Positions 24,177 to 33,617 of a stretch of 64,000 nucleotides of DNA are shown piece by piece; the stretch's first letter is position 1; every line of letters starts with the position of its first letter. The position numbers were made by a program, and so were the translations under genes. Source of the DNA: Erythrobacteraceae bacterium (GTDB lineage: Bacteria; Pseudomonadota; Alphaproteobacteria; Sphingomonadales; Sphingomonadaceae). The notes below the pieces were generated by a model that searched no databases, was not told the origin of the DNA, and was given only the letters and a program-made list of their open reading frames with translations. Location: assembly GCA_027486035.1 (NCBI GenBank), contig JAIXPX010000037.1, positions 1 through 64,000 of the forward strand. The letters are read 5' to 3'.

Positions 24177-26695
24177 CAGGTGACGATATTCACCAATCGG
24201 TCGGGAACGACAATCACCTTGCGGATCGCCGCGCCATCGAGCGAGCGTTGCAGGTTGGCCGAGGCCAGCGCCAGCGCTTCGAGATCCTCCTTCGAGGCTC
24301 CCTTCGGCGCAGTGACGGTGTCGCGCAGCTTGCCCATGTGCTGGATCGCGATGGTCACCTCGTCATCGACCAGCAGCGCCGGATCGACTTCGGGCCACGC
24401 GGCGTCGGCGATCAGGCCCTCACCCATTGCCGCCCAAGCCTCTTCGGCAAGGTGCGGCATCATCGGCGCGGCGAGATGCACCAGCGCGCGAATGGCGGCG
24501 CTGCGGCTGGCCGAGGGCGCAGCCTTCTCGACCGCGCCGGTCAGCTCGTAAATCCGCGCCACGGCCTTGTTGAAGCCCAATGCCTCGATATCGCTGGCGA
24601 CCGCGGCGATGGTCTGGTGGGTCTTGCGGTCAAGAGCCTTGTCCTCGCCCTGCGCCTGCGCATCATAGGCTTGGAACAAGCGCCACAGCCGCTGCACGAA
24701 GCGCGCACAGCCCTCGATCCCGGCGTCGGACCACGGCAGGTCGCGCTCGGGCGGCGAATCCGACAGCATGAACCAGCGCACCGCATCCGCGCCGTGGCGG
24801 GCGATGATCGCATCGGGGTCGACGACGTTCTTCTTCGACTTCGACATCTTGATGACGCGGCCGACCTCGACGGCCTCGCCGTCCGCCAGCAGCGTCGCGC
24901 CCTCGGAGGTGCGGTTCACATCCTCGGGGCCGAAGAACACCGGCACGCCCCGGCCCGCATCAATGCGGCTGTAGGTCTCGTGCGTCACCATGCCCTGCGT
25001 GAACAGCGCCGCGAAGGGCTCCTTCACGGCGATCTTGCCGGTGTGCGCCAGCGCCCGCGTCCAGAACCGCGCATAGAGCAGGTGCAGGATCGCGTGCTCG
25101 ATGCCGCCGATATAGTGCTGCACCGGCATCCACTTGGCGACTTCTTCCGGATCGAACGGGCGGTCGGCGGGCTGGCTGGCGAAGCGCAGGAAGTACCACG
25201 AGCTGTCCACAAAGGTGTCGAGCGTGTCGGTCTCGCGCCGCGCCGGTTTGCCGCACTTGGGGCAGGGGGCGTGCTTCCAGGTCGGGTGGCGTTCGAGCGG
25301 GTTGCCGGGGATGTCGAAGGTGACATCCTCGGGCAGGGTGACGGGGAGCTGATCCTTGGGCACCGGCACCACGCCGCAGGTGTCGCAATGGATGAAGGGG
25401 ATCGGCGTGCCCCAATAGCGCTGGCGGCTCACACCCCAGTCGCGCAGGCGCCACACGGTGCGGCCCTCGCCCCAGCCGCCTTGTTCGGCGCGAGTGATGA
25501 CCGCCTCCTTGGCGTCCTCGACGCTCATCCCGTTGAGGAAGTCGGAATTGACGATCACCCCGTCCCCCGCCTCGGCCTCGCCCTGAAAAGGCTCGTCGGC
25601 GCGCGCGGGATCGCTGGCGACCACGCGCAGGATCGGCAACCCGTACTTGGTGGCGAATTCGAAGTCGCGCTGGTCATGCCCCGGCACGCCCATGACGGCG
25701 CCCGTGCCATATTCCATCAGCACGAAGTTGGCGATGAAGACCGGCAGGTCCGCGCCCGTGAAAGGATGCTTCGCGGTGATGGCGGTGCGATAACCCAGCT
25801 TTTCCGCCGTTTCGAGCGCGGCCGCGGTGGTCGCGCCTTTCTTGCACTGGTCGATAAACGCGGCGACCTCAGGGTCACCCGCCAGCCCTTGGGCAATCGG
25901 GTGATCGGCGGCGATGGCGCAGAAGCTCGCGCCGAAGATCGTGTCGGGGCGGGTCGAGTAAACCGCCAGCTTGCCGCCGTCGCTGAGGTCAAACGCAAAC
26001 TCCAGCCCCTGAGACTTGCCGATCCAGTTCTCCTGCATCAGGCGGACCTTCTCGGGCCAGTCCTCGAGGCTGCCGAGGCCCTCCAGCAGATCATCCGCAA
26101 AGTCGGTGATCTTGAGGAACCACTGGTTGAGCTTGCGCTTCTCGACCTCCGCGCCGCTGCGCCAGCCCTTGCCGTCGATCACCTGCTCGTTGGCGAGCAC
26201 GGTCATGTCGACCGGATCCCAGTTGACCCTCGATTCCTTGCGATAGACCAGACCCGCCGCATAGAGATCGAGGAACAGCGCCTGTTCGTGGCCGTAATAT
26301 TCGGGATCGCAGGTGGCGAATTCGCGGGTCCAGTCGAGCGCGAAGCCGATGCGTTGCAACTGCGCCTTCATCTGGGCGATGTTCGCCCGCGTCCAGCCGC
26401 CGGGGTGCACGCCCTTTTCCATCGCCGCGTTCTCAGCCGGCATCCCGAAGGCGTCCCAGCCCATCGGGTGCAGCACCTCGAACCCGCGCATCTTCTGGTA
26501 GCGCGCCAGCACGTCGCCCATGGTGTAGTTGCGCACATGGCCCATGTGGATGCGCCCCGAGGGATAGGGGAACATCTCGAGGATGTAGCTCTTGGGCCTG
26601 GGGCTATCGCTGTCGGCGGTGAAGGTGCCCGCCGCTTCCCATGCGCGCTGCCAGCGCCCGTCGGCCACGGACGGATCGAAACGGGTTTCACTCAT
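24176..26695 (-). CDS. leuS: Leucyl-tRNA synthetase
   Basis: Class I aminoacyl-tRNA synthetase, 839 residues. The HIGH-type motif is [12 protein letters not shown] (about 52), the KMSKS loop is [13 protein letters not shown] (about 615), and the editing domain with [11 protein letters not shown] is present, so proofreading is likely. The zinc-binding region with DTCGVVP and CPKCGKP is also visible. It lies downstream of the DUF3576 lipoprotein gene and its stop overlaps the lptE start by one base. Confidence 0.97.
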   Translation of the reverse strand: MSETRFDPSVADGRWQRAWEAAGTFTADSDSPRPKSYILEMFPYPSGRIHMGHVRNYTMGDVLARYQKMRGFEVLHPMGWDAFGMPAENAAMEKGVHPGGWTRANIAQMKAQLQRIGFALDWTREFATCDPEYYGHEQALFLDLYAAGLVYRKESRVNWDPVDMTVLANEQVIDGKGWRSGAEVEKRKLNQWFLKITDFADDLLEGLGSLEDWPEKVRLMQENWIGKSQGLEFAFDLSDGGKLAVYSTRPDTIFGASFCAIAADHPIAQGLAGDPEVAAFIDQCKKGATTAAALETAEKLGYRTAITAKHPFTGADLPVFIANFVLMEYGTGAVMGVPGHDQRDFEFATKYGLPILRVVASDPARADEPFQGEAEAGDGVIVNSDFLNGMSVEDAKEAVITRAEQGGWGEGRTVWRLRDWGVSRQRYWGTPIPFIHCDTCGVVPVPKDQLPVTLPEDVTFDIPGNPLERHPTWKHAPCPKCGKPARRETDTLDTFVDSSWYFLRFASQPADRPFDPEEVAKWMPVQHYIGGIEHAILHLLYARFWTRALAHTGKIAVKEPFAALFTQGMVTHETYSRIDAGRGVPVFFGPEDVNRTSEGATLLADGEAVEVGRVIKMSKSKKNVVDPDAIIARHGADAVRWFMLSDSPPERDLPWSDAGIEGCARFVQRLWRLFQAYDAQAQGEDKALDRKTHQTIAAVASDIEALGFNKAVARIYELTGAVEKAAPSASRSAAIRALVHLAAPMMPHLAEEAWAAMGEGLIADAAWPEVDPALLVDDEVTIAIQHMGKLRDTVTAPKGASKEDLEALALASANLQRSLDGAAIRKVIVVPDRLVNIVT

Positions 26696-26719
26696 GATGG
26701 TTGTCCGGCGTGACGGAAC

Positions 26720-27175
26720 TTACGAAGCGAGCGCCTGGCGGCGCAGGTCGCGGGCCTTGGTGAGGATGATATCCTCGAGCTTCTGGACCGTCGCCGCCTG
26801 CACCGGTGCCTCGACCCAGGAGCCGTTCTGGTTGACCTGACGGCTTGCGACCACCCGCAGCGCATCGGCGCGCAGGTCCTGATCGAGGATCGTCACGGTC
26901 AGCTTGACCCGCTCGGTCGGGTTCGAGGGGTTGGCGTACCAGTCGGTCACGATCACCCCGCCATTGCTGTCCGCCTGCACCAGCGGCGCGAAGCTCACCG
27001 TCTCGAGCGCGGCACGCCACAGGTAGGCATTGACGCCGATGGTGTTGAGCTTGGCCGCAGCCAGTTCGGTGCGCGGGCGGTCACCGCCACCACAGGCGCT
27101 CAGGGCCAGCAGCGAGGCGCCAAGCAGCGCACCGGCCATGGTGCGGCGGAAAGTGGCGGAAAGGGCGCGTGTCAC
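26720..27175 (-). CDS. DUF3576 lipoprotein
   Basis: A 151-residue lipoprotein of the DUF3576 family. From the chosen GTG at 27175, the n-region has RRT and the lipobox is LSAC (Cys28). The mature part shows the family core: KLNTIGVNAYLWRAALETV, the FAPLVQADSNGGVIVTDWY strand and a C-terminal helix ending LTKARDLRRQAL. GAAGAGGA lies upstream of the GTG; an ATG at 27139 is an alternative that would give a shorter signal peptide. It is the first gene of the leuS-lptE-holA operon. Function is not established. Confidence 0.82.
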   Translation of the reverse strand: MTRALSATFRRTMAGALLGASLLALSACGGGDRPRTELAAAKLNTIGVNAYLWRAALETVSFAPLVQADSNGGVIVTDWYANPSNPTERVKLTVTILDQDLRADALRVVASRQVNQNGSWVEAPVQAATVQKLEDIILTKARDLRRQALAS

Positions 27176-27507
27176 AGCCGGATATCCTCTTCTTCGATCT
27201 CGGGCCCGCTCTATAGCCCCATGCCCCCTTGCGGCAAGCATCATCGCTGCATCACCCGCCACGGCAGGACAACGGCAGCCCCGGGCGAATCGGGCCTGCG
27301 CGCTGTACCCGGGCTGAATGCAACGCTTTCAAGGGAGTCTGTGTGGACTATGCCACAGGTAGGCGGCGAATCCGGTCAGCCTGCGGCAAGGCCATTGCAA
27401 CTGCGCAAGTGGCTCCTATTCCTTGATGGTGGACAAGGCCCGACTCAGGCGCCGTTCATCTTCAGACTGCTTGAACCGCAGGTTCAGGCGACAGTAAAGG
27501 CAACGGG
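27176..27507. other. Divergent intergenic region, no assigned element
   Basis: About 330 bases between two divergent genes, the DUF3576 lipoprotein gene and an unknown exported protein gene. It should hold promoters for both directions. I see no convincing -35/-10 pair, repeat or RNA gene. The sequence is less GC-rich than the coding DNA around 27320-27350 and 27400-27430. Confidence 0.4.
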
Positions 27508-28287
27508 TTGGCTATGGCACGGCGGGCGGACAGGACAGCGAGGGCACAGCGCAAGCTGCCGCGCGTCGCGTTGACCGCTGCGGCCTGCGGGGCGCTGGCC
27601 CTGGCCGTGCCGAGCGCGGGTCTCGCGCTGGCCGGGCCGGACCTGTCCGGACGCGCCGCCGCTTCGCTCGACAATCTGCGCCTCGGCTTCTTCACGCCCG
27701 CCTCGGTTGACCCTGATCTGGCTGCCCGTGTCGTCGGCAAGGCCCGTGCGCGCGGCATCCACTTCACGCCCGCCAGTGCCGCGCCGCTCGCCGGCAAGCG
27801 CACCGTGACGGTCGCCGTGCGCATCGATGACGATACGGCGCGGGCGATTTCGGTGCGCAAGGCGATCGATGCCGTGCCGGGCCGCGGCGCCGGCCTCGCC
27901 GCGCTCGATGCAACCCGCTTCCAGCTCGGCGCGGCGCGCGGGGTCCAGAGCTTCGCGCGCTCGGTCGACCTGTCGGCCAATGTCCGCAACCTCGCCCTGC
28001 CCGATCTCGCGCAGTTCGAGCCGTCGCGTTCCAAGGCCGATGACAAGCCCTCGCGCCTCCAGCCGCGCATCGAGTTCCTCGACCGCGAGATTGCCGGCCG
28101 TTCGCCGAACACCCTCGATTCGACCGCGGCGCAGACCGTCGGCGTGGGCGGCAGCTTCCGCCTCTCGCCGAACCTCAATGTCACCGCCGGCGTGCGCTAC
28201 TCGCAGGAGCGCGAGCGGATCGATCCGCTGACCAATTCGGTGCAGGACAGCCAGGCTGTCTACGTCGGCACGCAGATCAAGTTCTGA
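27508..28287 (+). CDS. Hypothetical exported protein with beta-rich C terminus
   Basis: A protein of about 259 residues from TTG at 27508 (AAAGG seven bases upstream), or 257 from ATG at 27514. It has a basic N terminus and a hydrophobic stretch (about 20-40), so it is probably exported. The C-terminal 50 residues, SFRLSPNLNVTAGVRYSQ and then AVYVGTQIKF, alternate like outer-membrane beta strands and end in Phe, which is typical of barrel proteins. The middle is Ala/Asp/Arg-rich without a known domain. Function unknown; an outer-membrane or envelope role is inference. Confidence 0.68.
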   Translation: MAMARRADRTARAQRKLPRVALTAAACGALALAVPSAGLALAGPDLSGRAAASLDNLRLGFFTPASVDPDLAARVVGKARARGIHFTPASAAPLAGKRTVTVAVRIDDDTARAISVRKAIDAVPGRGAGLAALDATRFQLGAARGVQSFARSVDLSANVRNLALPDLAQFEPSRSKADDKPSRLQPRIEFLDREIAGRSPNTLDSTAAQTVGVGGSFRLSPNLNVTAGVRYSQERERIDPLTNSVQDSQAVYVGTQIKF

Positions 28288-28293
28288 TCTCGC

Positions 28294-28310
28294 CTACAGC
28301 CTGTCTGTAG
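28294..28310. other. Short perfect hairpin after the exported protein gene
   Basis: CTACAG (28294-28299) pairs with CTGTAG (28305-28310) across a 5-base loop, seven bases after the stop codon. It has no T-run, so terminator function is weak; it may simply stabilise the 3' end. Confidence 0.3.
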
Positions 28311-28382
28311 GATTGGCGCTTTCCGAAAACGATGATCGTTCAGGGGCTGGTCCAGCCCGCAAGAGCCTGTGCCCAGATCGGT

Positions 28383-28430
28383 CCAGACCCCCCTTAGGTC
28401 CGTTCAGGCCCCTTGCAGACCCCCTTCAGG
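28383..28430 (+). repeat. 11-base phased CAGACCCCC element upstream of phbB
   Basis: CAGACCCC or CAGGCCCC words begin at 28384, 28405, 28416 and 28427, spacings of 21, 11 and 11 bases (whole helical turns). An ungapped copy of the same layout occurs on the minus strand at 51721-51769, with the same 21-11-11 spacing. Confidence 0.55.
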
Positions 28431-28526
28431 CGCATAGCTATTCGCAGCTTCCCCTTCCCCTACAGCGGGGTTAGTCTCGGGCGAGTGCATGTCGCTGAGA
28501 GAAGATGAGAAAAAGGGAGAATTGCC

Positions 28527-29249
28527 ATGGGCCGGGTTGCCATCGTCACCGGAGGGACGCGCGGGATCGGGGAGGCCATCTGCAAGCGGTTGCAGCGGCA
28601 GGGCCACACGGTCATCGCCAATTACGCCGGCAATGAGGAAAAGGCGCGGGCCTTCACTGGGGCGACGGGCATTCCCGCCTACAGGTGGGACGTGGGCGAC
28701 CACGCGGCGACGCTTGAGGGCTGCGCCCGGGTCGAGGCCGATCACGGGCCGGTCGACATCGTGGTCAACAACGCCGGGATCACCCGCGACGGCACCCTAC
28801 ACAAGATGAGCTTCGAGGACTGGAACGAGGTGCTGCGCATCAATCTCGGCGGGTGCTTCAATATGGCCAAGGCGACCTTCCCCGGAATGCGCGAGCGGGG
28901 CTGGGGGCGGATCGTGAACATCGGCTCGATCAACGGCCAGGCAGGGCAATACGGCCAGGTCAACTATGCCGCGGCGAAGAGCGGAATTCACGGCTTTACC
29001 AAGGCCTTGGCGCAGGAGGGCGCGAAGTTCGGGGTGACGGTGAACGCGATCGCGCCGGGCTATATCGACACCGACATGGTCGCCGCGGTCCCTGCGCCGG
29101 TGCTCGAGAAGATCGTCGCCAAGATCCCCGTCGGCCGCCTCGGCATGGCCGAGGAAATCGCCCGCGGGGTGGCCTTCCTCACCTCCGAGAACGGCGGCTT
29201 CATGACCGGCTCGACCATGAGCATCAACGGCGGCCAGCATATGTACTAG
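28527..29249 (+). CDS. phbB: Acetoacetyl-CoA reductase
   Basis: NADPH-dependent short-chain dehydrogenase (240 residues) that reduces acetoacetyl-CoA to (R)-3-hydroxybutyryl-CoA for polyhydroxybutyrate. The cofactor motif TGGTRGIGEAI (about 9-19), NNAGITRDGTLHKM, the catalytic Ser in NIGSINGQAGQ and the Tyr-X3-Lys in NYAAAKSG are present. The GQYGQVNYAAAK context is typical of PhbB rather than FabG. The ribosome-binding site AAAAGGGAG precedes the ATG. The partner phaA and phaC genes are not beside it, so the pathway is split; the thiolase at 7702 could contribute. Confidence 0.92.
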   Translation: MGRVAIVTGGTRGIGEAICKRLQRQGHTVIANYAGNEEKARAFTGATGIPAYRWDVGDHAATLEGCARVEADHGPVDIVVNNAGITRDGTLHKMSFEDWNEVLRINLGGCFNMAKATFPGMRERGWGRIVNIGSINGQAGQYGQVNYAAAKSGIHGFTKALAQEGAKFGVTVNAIAPGYIDTDMVAAVPAPVLEKIVAKIPVGRLGMAEEIARGVAFLTSENGGFMTGSTMSINGGQHMY

Positions 29250-29355
29250 CAAGGGCAGGCGAGCAGCGAAGCTGCAAGCCGTTGCCGCAAGGCGGCAGCC
29301 CGAAGCTCGGCCAGCGGGCCGGCGGCGAAAGCCCGCCGAACCCGTCTGACGTCAG

Positions 29356-29374
29356 CCTGCGGCTTTGCCGCAGG
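29356..29374. terminator. Perfect hairpin between phbB and the decayed regulator
   Basis: CCTGCGGC pairs with GCCGCAGG around a TTT loop. It lies between convergent genes and could end transcripts from either side, though there is no T-run. A CTGACGTCAG palindrome adjoins it at 29346-29355. Confidence 0.4.
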
Positions 29375-29388
29375 CCGTCCCCCGCGCT

Positions 29389-29785
29389 TCACCCGATCAC
29401 GATCCCCACCACACGCCAAGCACCATCCTCCCACGCCAACGAGAGGCTCTCGGTCTGCTGGGCGCCCTTGGCGTAGGTCGAGCGGCAAGCGCACCCGCTC
29501 GGACACATCGGACCACACCTTGAGCGTGTTGAGGCGGCGGAACTTCGCTTCGGTCGCGGCGTAGCTTTCGGCCCCGCGACCTTCATCGATCAGCCTCAGG
29601 AAGGCCTCGGCCGCGTCGGCGGCTGCGGCGGCCTCGCTCTTGGCGGCAGTCGGCGTCGGGACCGGGGCGGGAGCCAGCACCGACAGCCCGAGCGAGCGCG
29701 CCGAGGATTTGGCGTCATGCCCGCGCAAGAGCAGCCGCAGGGCTTCCTTCTCCTTCGCGGTCAGGGCATCGGGGCCGGTCCTCAT
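29389..29785 (-). pseudogene. Decayed LuxR-type HTH/DUF4019 regulator
   Basis: The N-terminal part DALTAKEKEALRLLLRGHDA then ARSLGLSV is the beginning of a LuxR-type helix-turn-helix, but the recognition helix is missing and the sequence jumps to an Ala/Pro-rich stretch. The DUF4019 domain follows (FRRLNTLKVWSDVSERVRLPL), then a frameshift, and the tail TESLSLAWEDGAWRVVGIVI is in another frame with about 25-30 residues lost between. Two deletions and a frameshift mean it is not functional as a regulator. Confidence 0.68.
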
Positions 29786-29886
29786 GGACGTCGGCGGCCA
29801 CGGCAAGGTGGCACAAGCCCGGATCGCTGGGCCGCTTCAGGCCGACCCGGATCAAGCCCGGGGGACGGATGCTCGGGCGCTAGCGC

Positions 29887-31776
29887 CTACCCCCGATACA
29901 GCCCGTCGATGCGCTCCTGATACCGCTCGCGGATCTTGTGACGCCTGATCTTCATGCTCGGCGTCATTTCCTCGTTCTCGATGGTGAAGGCCTCGTCGGG
30001 GAAGGCGAACTGGCGGACCTTCTCGATCACCGAGAGATCGGCATTGGTCCGGTCGACCGCCGCACGCACCGCGTTCTTGAAGGCGGGGAGCTGCTGAAGC
30101 GCAGCAAGGTCGAACTTCTCGCCATTGGCCCGCGCCCATTCGAGCGCCCATTCGGCGTCAGGGACGATGAGGCCGACCACATAGGGCCGCTTGTCTCCGC
30201 TCACCATCGCCTGGGCGATCTCGGGCTGGAGCGTCAGCATCCCCTCGACCTTCTGGGGCGCGATATTGTCGCCCTTGTCGTTGACGATCATGTCCTTCTT
30301 GCGGTCGGTGATGACGATCCGGCCCTTGGCATCGACGTGGCCGATATCGCCGGTGTGGAGCCACGGCAGCCCTGTCGGGTCAGCGGGGTCGGCCTTCAAT
30401 GTGCGCGCGGTCTCGGCCTCGTTGCGCCAGTAGCCGTGCATGACCAGTTCCCCGCGCACGAGGATCTCGCCATCATCGGCGATCTTCACCTCGACCCCGC
30501 GCAGGGCCGGGCCGACGGTGTCCATCTTGAGGCCGACAGCAGGGCGGTTGCAGCTGATCACCGGCCCGGCCTCGGTCTGGCCGTAGCCCTGGAGCATGGT
30601 GAGGCCCATCGCGTCGAAGAAATTGCCGACCTCGGGGTTGAGCGGCGCGCCGCCCGACACCATCGCCTTGATCCGTCCGCCGAACTTCTGGCGGATCTTG
30701 GGGCGCAGGGTCTTCTCGACGAGGTAATCGAGCGGCTTGTCGCGCAGGCGCTTCCTGCCCTCCTTGGAATGCTCGGCGATCTTCATCGCGGCATCCATCA
30801 TGTAATTGGCGACCCGGCCCTGCTTTTCGACCTGTTTCATGATCCGGGTGCGCAGCACCTCGAACAGGCGGGGGACCACGACCATGATCGTCGGGCGGGT
30901 CTCCTCGATGTTGCTGGCCAGCTTTTCAAGGCCCTCGGAATAGAAGATTTCGGCGCCCACACCGATGGGCAGATATTGCCCGCCGGTGTGTTCATAGGCG
31001 TGGGACAGCGGCAGGAACGACAGGAAGCGTTCGTCCTTGATGCCGAAATCGCTGATCAGCACCTCGGCCGCGCCGGCAACATTGCACAGGATCGCACCGT
31101 GGTGCTGCATCACGCCGCGCGGCGCGCCGCCGGTTCCGCTGGTATAGATGAGGCAGGAGGTCTCGCTGCGCTCGATGCGGGAAATCCGCTCGTCCACCGC
31201 TGCGCGCGCTGCTCCGGCGTCTCCGGTGATCAGGCTCTCCCAGCCGTGATACTGGAAGCTGCCCGTCTGGCGCGGCTTCAGCGCGTCGATCCCGATGACG
31301 TGTTCGACAAGGCCGGTCTCGCTGATCGCGCCGACCAGCGGCGCCAGCAGCTTCTCGTTCGAGACGAACACCGCGCGCGCGCCCGAATTGTCGAGGATGT
31401 GCGCGTGATCGCGGCGGGTATTGGTGATGTAGGTCGGAACGGTGATGCACCCGGCCGCCATGATCGCGAGATCGGCAATGCACCACTCGGGACGGTTTTC
31501 GGAAACCAGCGCAACGCGGTCGCCATCCTCGAGGCCGAGGCGGCGCAGGCTTTCGGCCAGCAGGCACACCTGCTCGGCCGCCGACCGCCAGCTCTGCGTC
31601 ACCCATTGCCCGCCGGTCTTGTGCCCCAGGAACGGCGCGTCACCCTTTTCGTCGGCGCGCTTGAGGAAGAGCTCGACCAGGTTCTGCGCGTTGTCGATGT
31701 CCTGCAGCAGGGGGTGGTCCGCAGGATTGGCATTCCTGCGGACGGAATGGGGCAGTGTGGGGGAATGCACTGGCAA
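29887..31776 (-). CDS. Long-chain acyl-CoA synthetase (AMP-binding)
   Basis: ATP-dependent ligase that activates fatty acids to acyl-CoA through an acyl-adenylate; 629 residues, normal for the FadD15-like group. The ATP P-loop is CLIYTSGTGGAPRGVMQHH (about 210), the adenylate-binding motif is MLQGYGQTEAGP, then WLHTGDIG and the DRKKDMIVNDKGDNIAP motif. No membrane anchor is visible. It is on the same strand as ggt and pyrD. A GAAAAC-C-GTTTTC inverted repeat sits 18 bases upstream of the start and may be an operator. Confidence 0.92.
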   Translation of the reverse strand: MPVHSPTLPHSVRRNANPADHPLLQDIDNAQNLVELFLKRADEKGDAPFLGHKTGGQWVTQSWRSAAEQVCLLAESLRRLGLEDGDRVALVSENRPEWCIADLAIMAAGCITVPTYITNTRRDHAHILDNSGARAVFVSNEKLLAPLVGAISETGLVEHVIGIDALKPRQTGSFQYHGWESLITGDAGAARAAVDERISRIERSETSCLIYTSGTGGAPRGVMQHHGAILCNVAGAAEVLISDFGIKDERFLSFLPLSHAYEHTGGQYLPIGVGAEIFYSEGLEKLASNIEETRPTIMVVVPRLFEVLRTRIMKQVEKQGRVANYMMDAAMKIAEHSKEGRKRLRDKPLDYLVEKTLRPKIRQKFGGRIKAMVSGGAPLNPEVGNFFDAMGLTMLQGYGQTEAGPVISCNRPAVGLKMDTVGPALRGVEVKIADDGEILVRGELVMHGYWRNEAETARTLKADPADPTGLPWLHTGDIGHVDAKGRIVITDRKKDMIVNDKGDNIAPQKVEGMLTLQPEIAQAMVSGDKRPYVVGLIVPDAEWALEWARANGEKFDLAALQQLPAFKNAVRAAVDRTNADLSVIEKVRQFAFPDEAFTIENEEMTPSMKIRRHKIRERYQERIDGLYRG

Positions 31777-31793
31777 AGGCTCCTGATCCCTTA

Positions 31794-31806
31794 GAAAACC
31801 GTTTTC
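31794..31806. promoter_or_regulatory. GAAAAC-C-GTTTTC dyad upstream of the acyl-CoA synthetase
   Basis: A 6-bp perfect inverted repeat with a one-base centre, 18-30 bases before the start. Its form resembles operators of TetR-type fatty-acid regulators such as PsrA (GAAAC/GTTTC with a short spacer), but the spacer is shorter than in that family, so the regulator is uncertain. Confidence 0.35.
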
Positions 31807-31889
31807 CGGGGTTCATGCGCGACCCCGCTTGGCCTTCTGATTAGAAGGTGTGAGCCGTAGCGGCAAGTGTGCCGATCAGGGCGCCGCGT

Positions 31890-33608
31890 TCAGGGGGTGA
31901 CGACGCTGACGAGGCGCGGCTCGGTCGCCACTTCCCAGCTGCCGTCGGCGCGCCGTCCCAGCGCATTGGCCTTGATCGGCGCGGGCGCGAGGCGGACGCT
32001 GGCGTGGCCGAGCGCGGCAAGATCGCCCTGCATCGCGGCGAGCGCGCTGCCTTCCTCGAGCAGCAGGCTGTCGCCGAAGGACATGGCGAAGGGCAGCGCC
32101 AATGCGTCCTGCGCGCCGAGCTTGAAATCGAGCACGCCGATGATCGCGCGGGCGACGGTGACAGGAATGGTCGGGCCGCCCGCCGCGCCGATCACCAACA
32201 CCGGCTTGCCGCTCGCATCGAACACGATCGTCGGCGCCATTGAGGAGCGGGGCCGCTTGCCGCCCTCGACCCGGTTGGCGACGGGCTTGCCGCCTTCCTC
32301 AGGCGTCAGGGTGAAATCGGTCAGCTCATTGTTGAGATAGAACCCGCCGAAATGGAGCCCCGATCCGAAGGCGCCCTCGATGGTCGAGGTGTAACTGACG
32401 GCGCTGCCCGCGCTATCCACCACCGAGAAATGGGTGGTGCCATTCTCGGGCTCCTCGGGCCCGTCGCCGCGCGCGAGCGGCGCGCCGGGGGGCACACCGG
32501 CCTCGGCCTTGGCGCGCCGCGCGGCCGGATCGATCAGCGCCGAACGGCTGGCGATATAGGCCGGGTCGACGAGGCCCGCGACGGGCACGGCGATGAAATC
32601 GGCATCGCCCGCATAGAGCTCGCGGTCGGCATAGGCGAGGCGCTGGCTCTCGATGAACAGGTGCCAGAAGGTCGGGCTGTTCGGGCCGAGTGCGGCAAGA
32701 TCGAAGCGTTCGAGCTGGCCGAGCATCTGCACCACCGCGATCCCGCCAGAGGACGGCGGGCCCATCCCGCAGATCCGGTAGACGCGGTACTTGGCGCAGA
32801 CCGGCGCGCGTTCTTTGGCGGTGTAGGCGGTGACATCGGCAGCGGTCATCTTGCCGTCCTGCGGGGTCGCGGCGGCGACGTGTTCGGCGAGCGCGGCGGC
32901 CGCCTTGCTGCCGTATATCGCCTCGGGCCCTTCAGCCGCCAGCCTGCGGAAGGTGGCGGCGAGCTCGGGCACCTTGACCGTCGCGCCCACCGGCAGCGGC
33001 TCGCCGTCCGGCCCGAAGAACACCGCCTTGGCGCTCGCCGCCTTGTCGGCGCGGCCTATGTTGCCCTTGAGCGATTCGAGCAGGCGGCGGTTCATCACGA
33101 AGCCATCCTCGGCGAGCGCGATGGCGGGCTCGAACAGCTTGGCCCAGGGGAGCTTGCCGTGAGCCGCGTGGGCCTTGGCGGCGAGCGCGACGTTGCCCGG
33201 CACCCCGACGCTGAGGCCCGAGAAAACCCGCGTGTCGCGGCCGAGCACCTTGCCGGATGCATCAAGGAAGCGGGTCGGCGTCGCCGCAGCCGGAGCGGTC
33301 TCGCGCCCGTCATAGGTGGTGAGCGCGAGGGTCTTCCCGTCCGCGCGCACCATGAACCCGCCTCCGCCGATGCCGGAGCTTTGCGGCTCGACCACGGTCA
33401 GCGCCAGCATCACTGCAATCGCCGCATCGACTGCCGAGCCGCCCTGCGCCAGAATTGCCTCGCCCGCTGCGGTCGCGCGCGGATCGGCGCTGCTGACCGC
33501 GGCGGCCTGCGCCGGGGCGGCGGCAGTCGTCGGAGCGGTAGTCTGGGTGGCCGCGCAGCCCGAAAGGGCAAAAGCGAGAGGGGCGAGCAGGGTCGGGAAG
33601 AAGCGCAT
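31890..33608 (-). CDS. ggt: Gamma-glutamyltransferase
   Basis: Autoprocessed N-terminal-nucleophile hydrolase (572 residues) that cleaves gamma-glutamyl bonds of glutathione and transfers or hydrolyses them. It begins with a lipoprotein-like signal (LSGC, Cys18), so it is probably anchored in the periplasm. The processing Thr is in ENGTTHFSVVDS (about 391). The large subunit holds SGIGGGGFMV and TYDGRETAP, both family markers. The C-terminal PRSSMAPTIVF and GAAGGPTIP blocks are complete. It lies 9 bases after pyrD. Confidence 0.94.
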   Translation of the reverse strand: MRFFPTLLAPLAFALSGCAATQTTAPTTAAAPAQAAAVSSADPRATAAGEAILAQGGSAVDAAIAVMLALTVVEPQSSGIGGGGFMVRADGKTLALTTYDGRETAPAAATPTRFLDASGKVLGRDTRVFSGLSVGVPGNVALAAKAHAAHGKLPWAKLFEPAIALAEDGFVMNRRLLESLKGNIGRADKAASAKAVFFGPDGEPLPVGATVKVPELAATFRRLAAEGPEAIYGSKAAAALAEHVAAATPQDGKMTAADVTAYTAKERAPVCAKYRVYRICGMGPPSSGGIAVVQMLGQLERFDLAALGPNSPTFWHLFIESQRLAYADRELYAGDADFIAVPVAGLVDPAYIASRSALIDPAARRAKAEAGVPPGAPLARGDGPEEPENGTTHFSVVDSAGSAVSYTSTIEGAFGSGLHFGGFYLNNELTDFTLTPEEGGKPVANRVEGGKRPRSSMAPTIVFDASGKPVLVIGAAGGPTIPVTVARAIIGVLDFKLGAQDALALPFAMSFGDSLLLEEGSALAAMQGDLAALGHASVRLAPAPIKANALGRRADGSWEVATEPRLVSVVTP

Positions 33609-33617
33609 CGCGCAGTG

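Noticed and set aside
24248-26713. Long open frame on the plus strand opposite leuS
   Set aside because: It mirrors leuS almost end to end; high-GC third positions keep the antisense frame open. The protein has no recognisable domain.
28853-29476. Plus-strand frame continuing past phbB
   Set aside because: Out of frame with phbB and made of Arg/Gly/Ala-rich shadow sequence.
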